Below, piece by piece: positions 5,711 to 6,784 of a DNA stretch of 6,784 nt. The notes beneath the pieces are model-generated. The model was not told the origin of the DNA. It made no database searches and saw only the letters and a list, made by a program, of their open reading frames with translations. This DNA comes from Solirubrobacterales bacterium. Its GTDB lineage: Bacteria; Actinomycetota; Thermoleophilia; Solirubrobacterales; Solirubrobacteraceae. The first letter of the stretch is position 1. Every line of letters starts with the position of its first letter. The stretch spans positions 1-6,784 of the forward strand of contig JAPLCH010000203.1 of assembly GCA_026392325.1 (NCBI GenBank), read 5' to 3'. A program made the translations under genes and the position numbers.

Positions 5711-6784
5711 TCAGCGGCCAGACTTTGGGGCGACGGGCATGAACTCCCACACGACAGTGTCCAACAGGCCAGTCCACTCTTTGACCCAAATCCGTTTGAA
5801 CTTCGCCTTCCATTCAGCTGGCGGCATGTAGAGGATTGGAGCCTTGGCCCCATGGACCCGATAGCCCACGACAAAGAGAGGGACACGGTTCTTGAGGGAC
5901 TGCGCATATCCCTTGTCTCCGCCAACGCTGAGGATGGTGAGCGCTTCGCGCGGCCCGGATTGCAGCTGGACTGAGAGTCCTTGGCCAAGCGGCCCCTTCC
6001 CGCCGGCAAGGCAGCAGAGCTCAACCACCTGATCTCCCGGCTTCCAGCGCGACGCGATCGCATCGGCAGCCTTCGAGGTCGCGGGCCGCTGTACATCCTT
6101 GAGCTCAACCACGGTGCCAAACAGAAGTCCTGCCGTGACCAGGCCTACCGAGATCAACGCAACCGGCCTTGGCCGACCAGCGAGCAAGGCACTGACAAGG
6201 AGAATCACAAAAGGGACTGAGGTGATCAGGTTCCGGGGCAGGAGCATGCTCTGTCCCGGCTGAAGGCTGACGGCGACAGCAAGTGCAGGTGCCGCGAGTG
6301 CAAGGAGCAGAATCAGCGCGAGGTTATGGCGGCGCGGCGAAGGAGCCTTGGGTCCGCTCCCCCTGAGGCTTTCCATGATCAGCGCTCCCAAGGAAACTCC
6401 GATCCCAGCGGCGATGAGAATCAACCCACCTTGGCCGGGAACCCAGTCCACTCCGGTGAGTGGATGCCCAAGATACGAATGGCCCATGATCGTTGCGACC
6501 GTGTTGATGCTCAAGGGTGACAGCGCGGAGATGCGATGAAGCTCATCGCTGGAATTGGAAACCTGCTGATGCAACCATGGAAGCCAGGCAAGGACGGCAA
6601 GGACAGGCCCAAGTTGGCTCAGCGCCACCTGCCGGCGCTTCTCCCCAAACACACCGAAAGCCCAGAGGGCCTGCGCGGCAAGGACTCCAATGGCGGTGAA
6701 ATGGCTCATCAACGCAAGCGCGGAAACTCCCGAATAGAAAATCCAATTTGCCTTCCCTCCCCGATCCAGCGCACGAAGCAGCAG
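5711..6784 (-). CDS. GT39/PMT-like polytopic membrane glycosyltransferase (GT-C fold), C-terminal part only
   Basis: The minus-strand frame is open from the right window edge to the TGA at 5711-5713 (357 codons), so the N-terminus, including the catalytic DE-type first loop expected in this family, lies outside. Family members transfer sugars from polyprenyl-phosphate donors on the outer face of the cytoplasmic membrane. In the visible part about six hydrophobic spans lie near residues 14-45, 56-73, 118-139, 153-175, 185-204 and 207-227. The SHFTAIGVLAAQ segment resembles the conserved tHy-type helix of PMT proteins, and LLPRNLITSVPFVILLVSALLA matches the usual PRYL..lP membrane motif. A soluble tail of about 125 residues follows (VQRPATSKAADAIASRWKPG, like the RPDWR..A.Y....pGD segment of the family). 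An in-frame ATG at 6709 is internal and unlikely to be the true start. Sugar, lipid carrier and acceptor cannot be told from this part. Convergent with purT. Confidence 0.8.
   Translation of the reverse strand: MLLRALDRGGKANWIFYSGVSALALMSHFTAIGVLAAQALWAFGVFGEKRRQVALSQLGPVLAVLAWLPWLHQQVSNSSDELHRISALSPLSINTVATIMGHSYLGHPLTGVDWVPGQGGLILIAAGIGVSLGALIMESLRGSGPKAPSPRRHNLALILLLALAAPALAVAVSLQPGQSMLLPRNLITSVPFVILLVSALLAGRPRPVALISVGLVTAGLLFGTVVELKDVQRPATSKAADAIASRWKPGDQVVELCCLAGGKGPLGQGLSVQLQSGPREALTILSVGGDKGYAQSLKNRVPLFVVGYRVHGAKAPILYMPPAEWKAKFKRIWVKEWTGLLDTVVWEFMPVAPKSGR

Noticed and set aside
6707..6712. Start of the membrane glycosyltransferase at the TTG/ATG near 6712
   Set aside because: The frame stays open through the right edge with plausible membrane-protein sequence (LLLRALDRGG...WIFYSGVSALAL), and GT39-type proteins need a further N-terminal half; this is an internal codon.

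Overview
The window carries five protein-coding genes, two of them cut by the window ends, and no RNA gene, mobile element or CRISPR array that I can see. The moderately high G+C content (judged by eye), a secreted RTX protein with a Sec signal peptide instead of a type I secretion tail, an actinobacterial-looking N-terminus on that protein, and TANNNT boxes 7-8 nt before start codons (leaderless transcription) suggest an actinomycete-type bacterium (Actinomycetota). Thermoleophilia/Solirubrobacterales or an uncultured relative is my guess at low confidence.

Layout. (1) 1-790, minus strand: a xi-class glutathione transferase (glutathionyl-hydroquinone reductase type) with the catalytic CPWAH motif; its C-terminus lies beyond the left edge. 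(2) 860-2656, minus: a secreted formylglycine-dependent sulfatase resembling N-acetylglucosamine-6-sulfatase, followed by a perfect 9-bp hairpin that separates it from gene 1. (3) 2657-2811: a short divergent intergenic region with candidate promoters in both directions. (4) 2812-4410, plus: a 532-residue secreted RTX calcium-binding repeat protein with three repeat blocks and two duplicated spacer modules. (5) 4411-4538: a gap with an imperfect stem-loop. (6) 4539-5696, plus: PurT, formate-dependent phosphoribosylglycinamide formyltransferase, with all catalytic residues but an 11-residue internal deletion relative to E. coli. (7) 5711-6784, minus, convergent with purT: the C-terminal half of a GT39-like multi-membrane-spanning glycosyltransferase whose N-terminus lies beyond the right edge.

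The genes do not form one pathway. The sulfatase and RTX protein are divergently transcribed, both carry export signals and both are expected to use calcium, so an extracellular role on sulfated glycans or at the cell surface is a reasonable but unproven link. The GST and PurT are cytoplasmic enzymes of thiol/quinone and purine metabolism; the GT-C protein probably builds cell-envelope glycans. I see no convincing undescribed multi-gene system. The most useful observations are the repeated leaderless-promoter geometry, the Sec-exported, Cys-bounded RTX architecture, the shortened PurT, and the question of which thiol the xi-GST uses.
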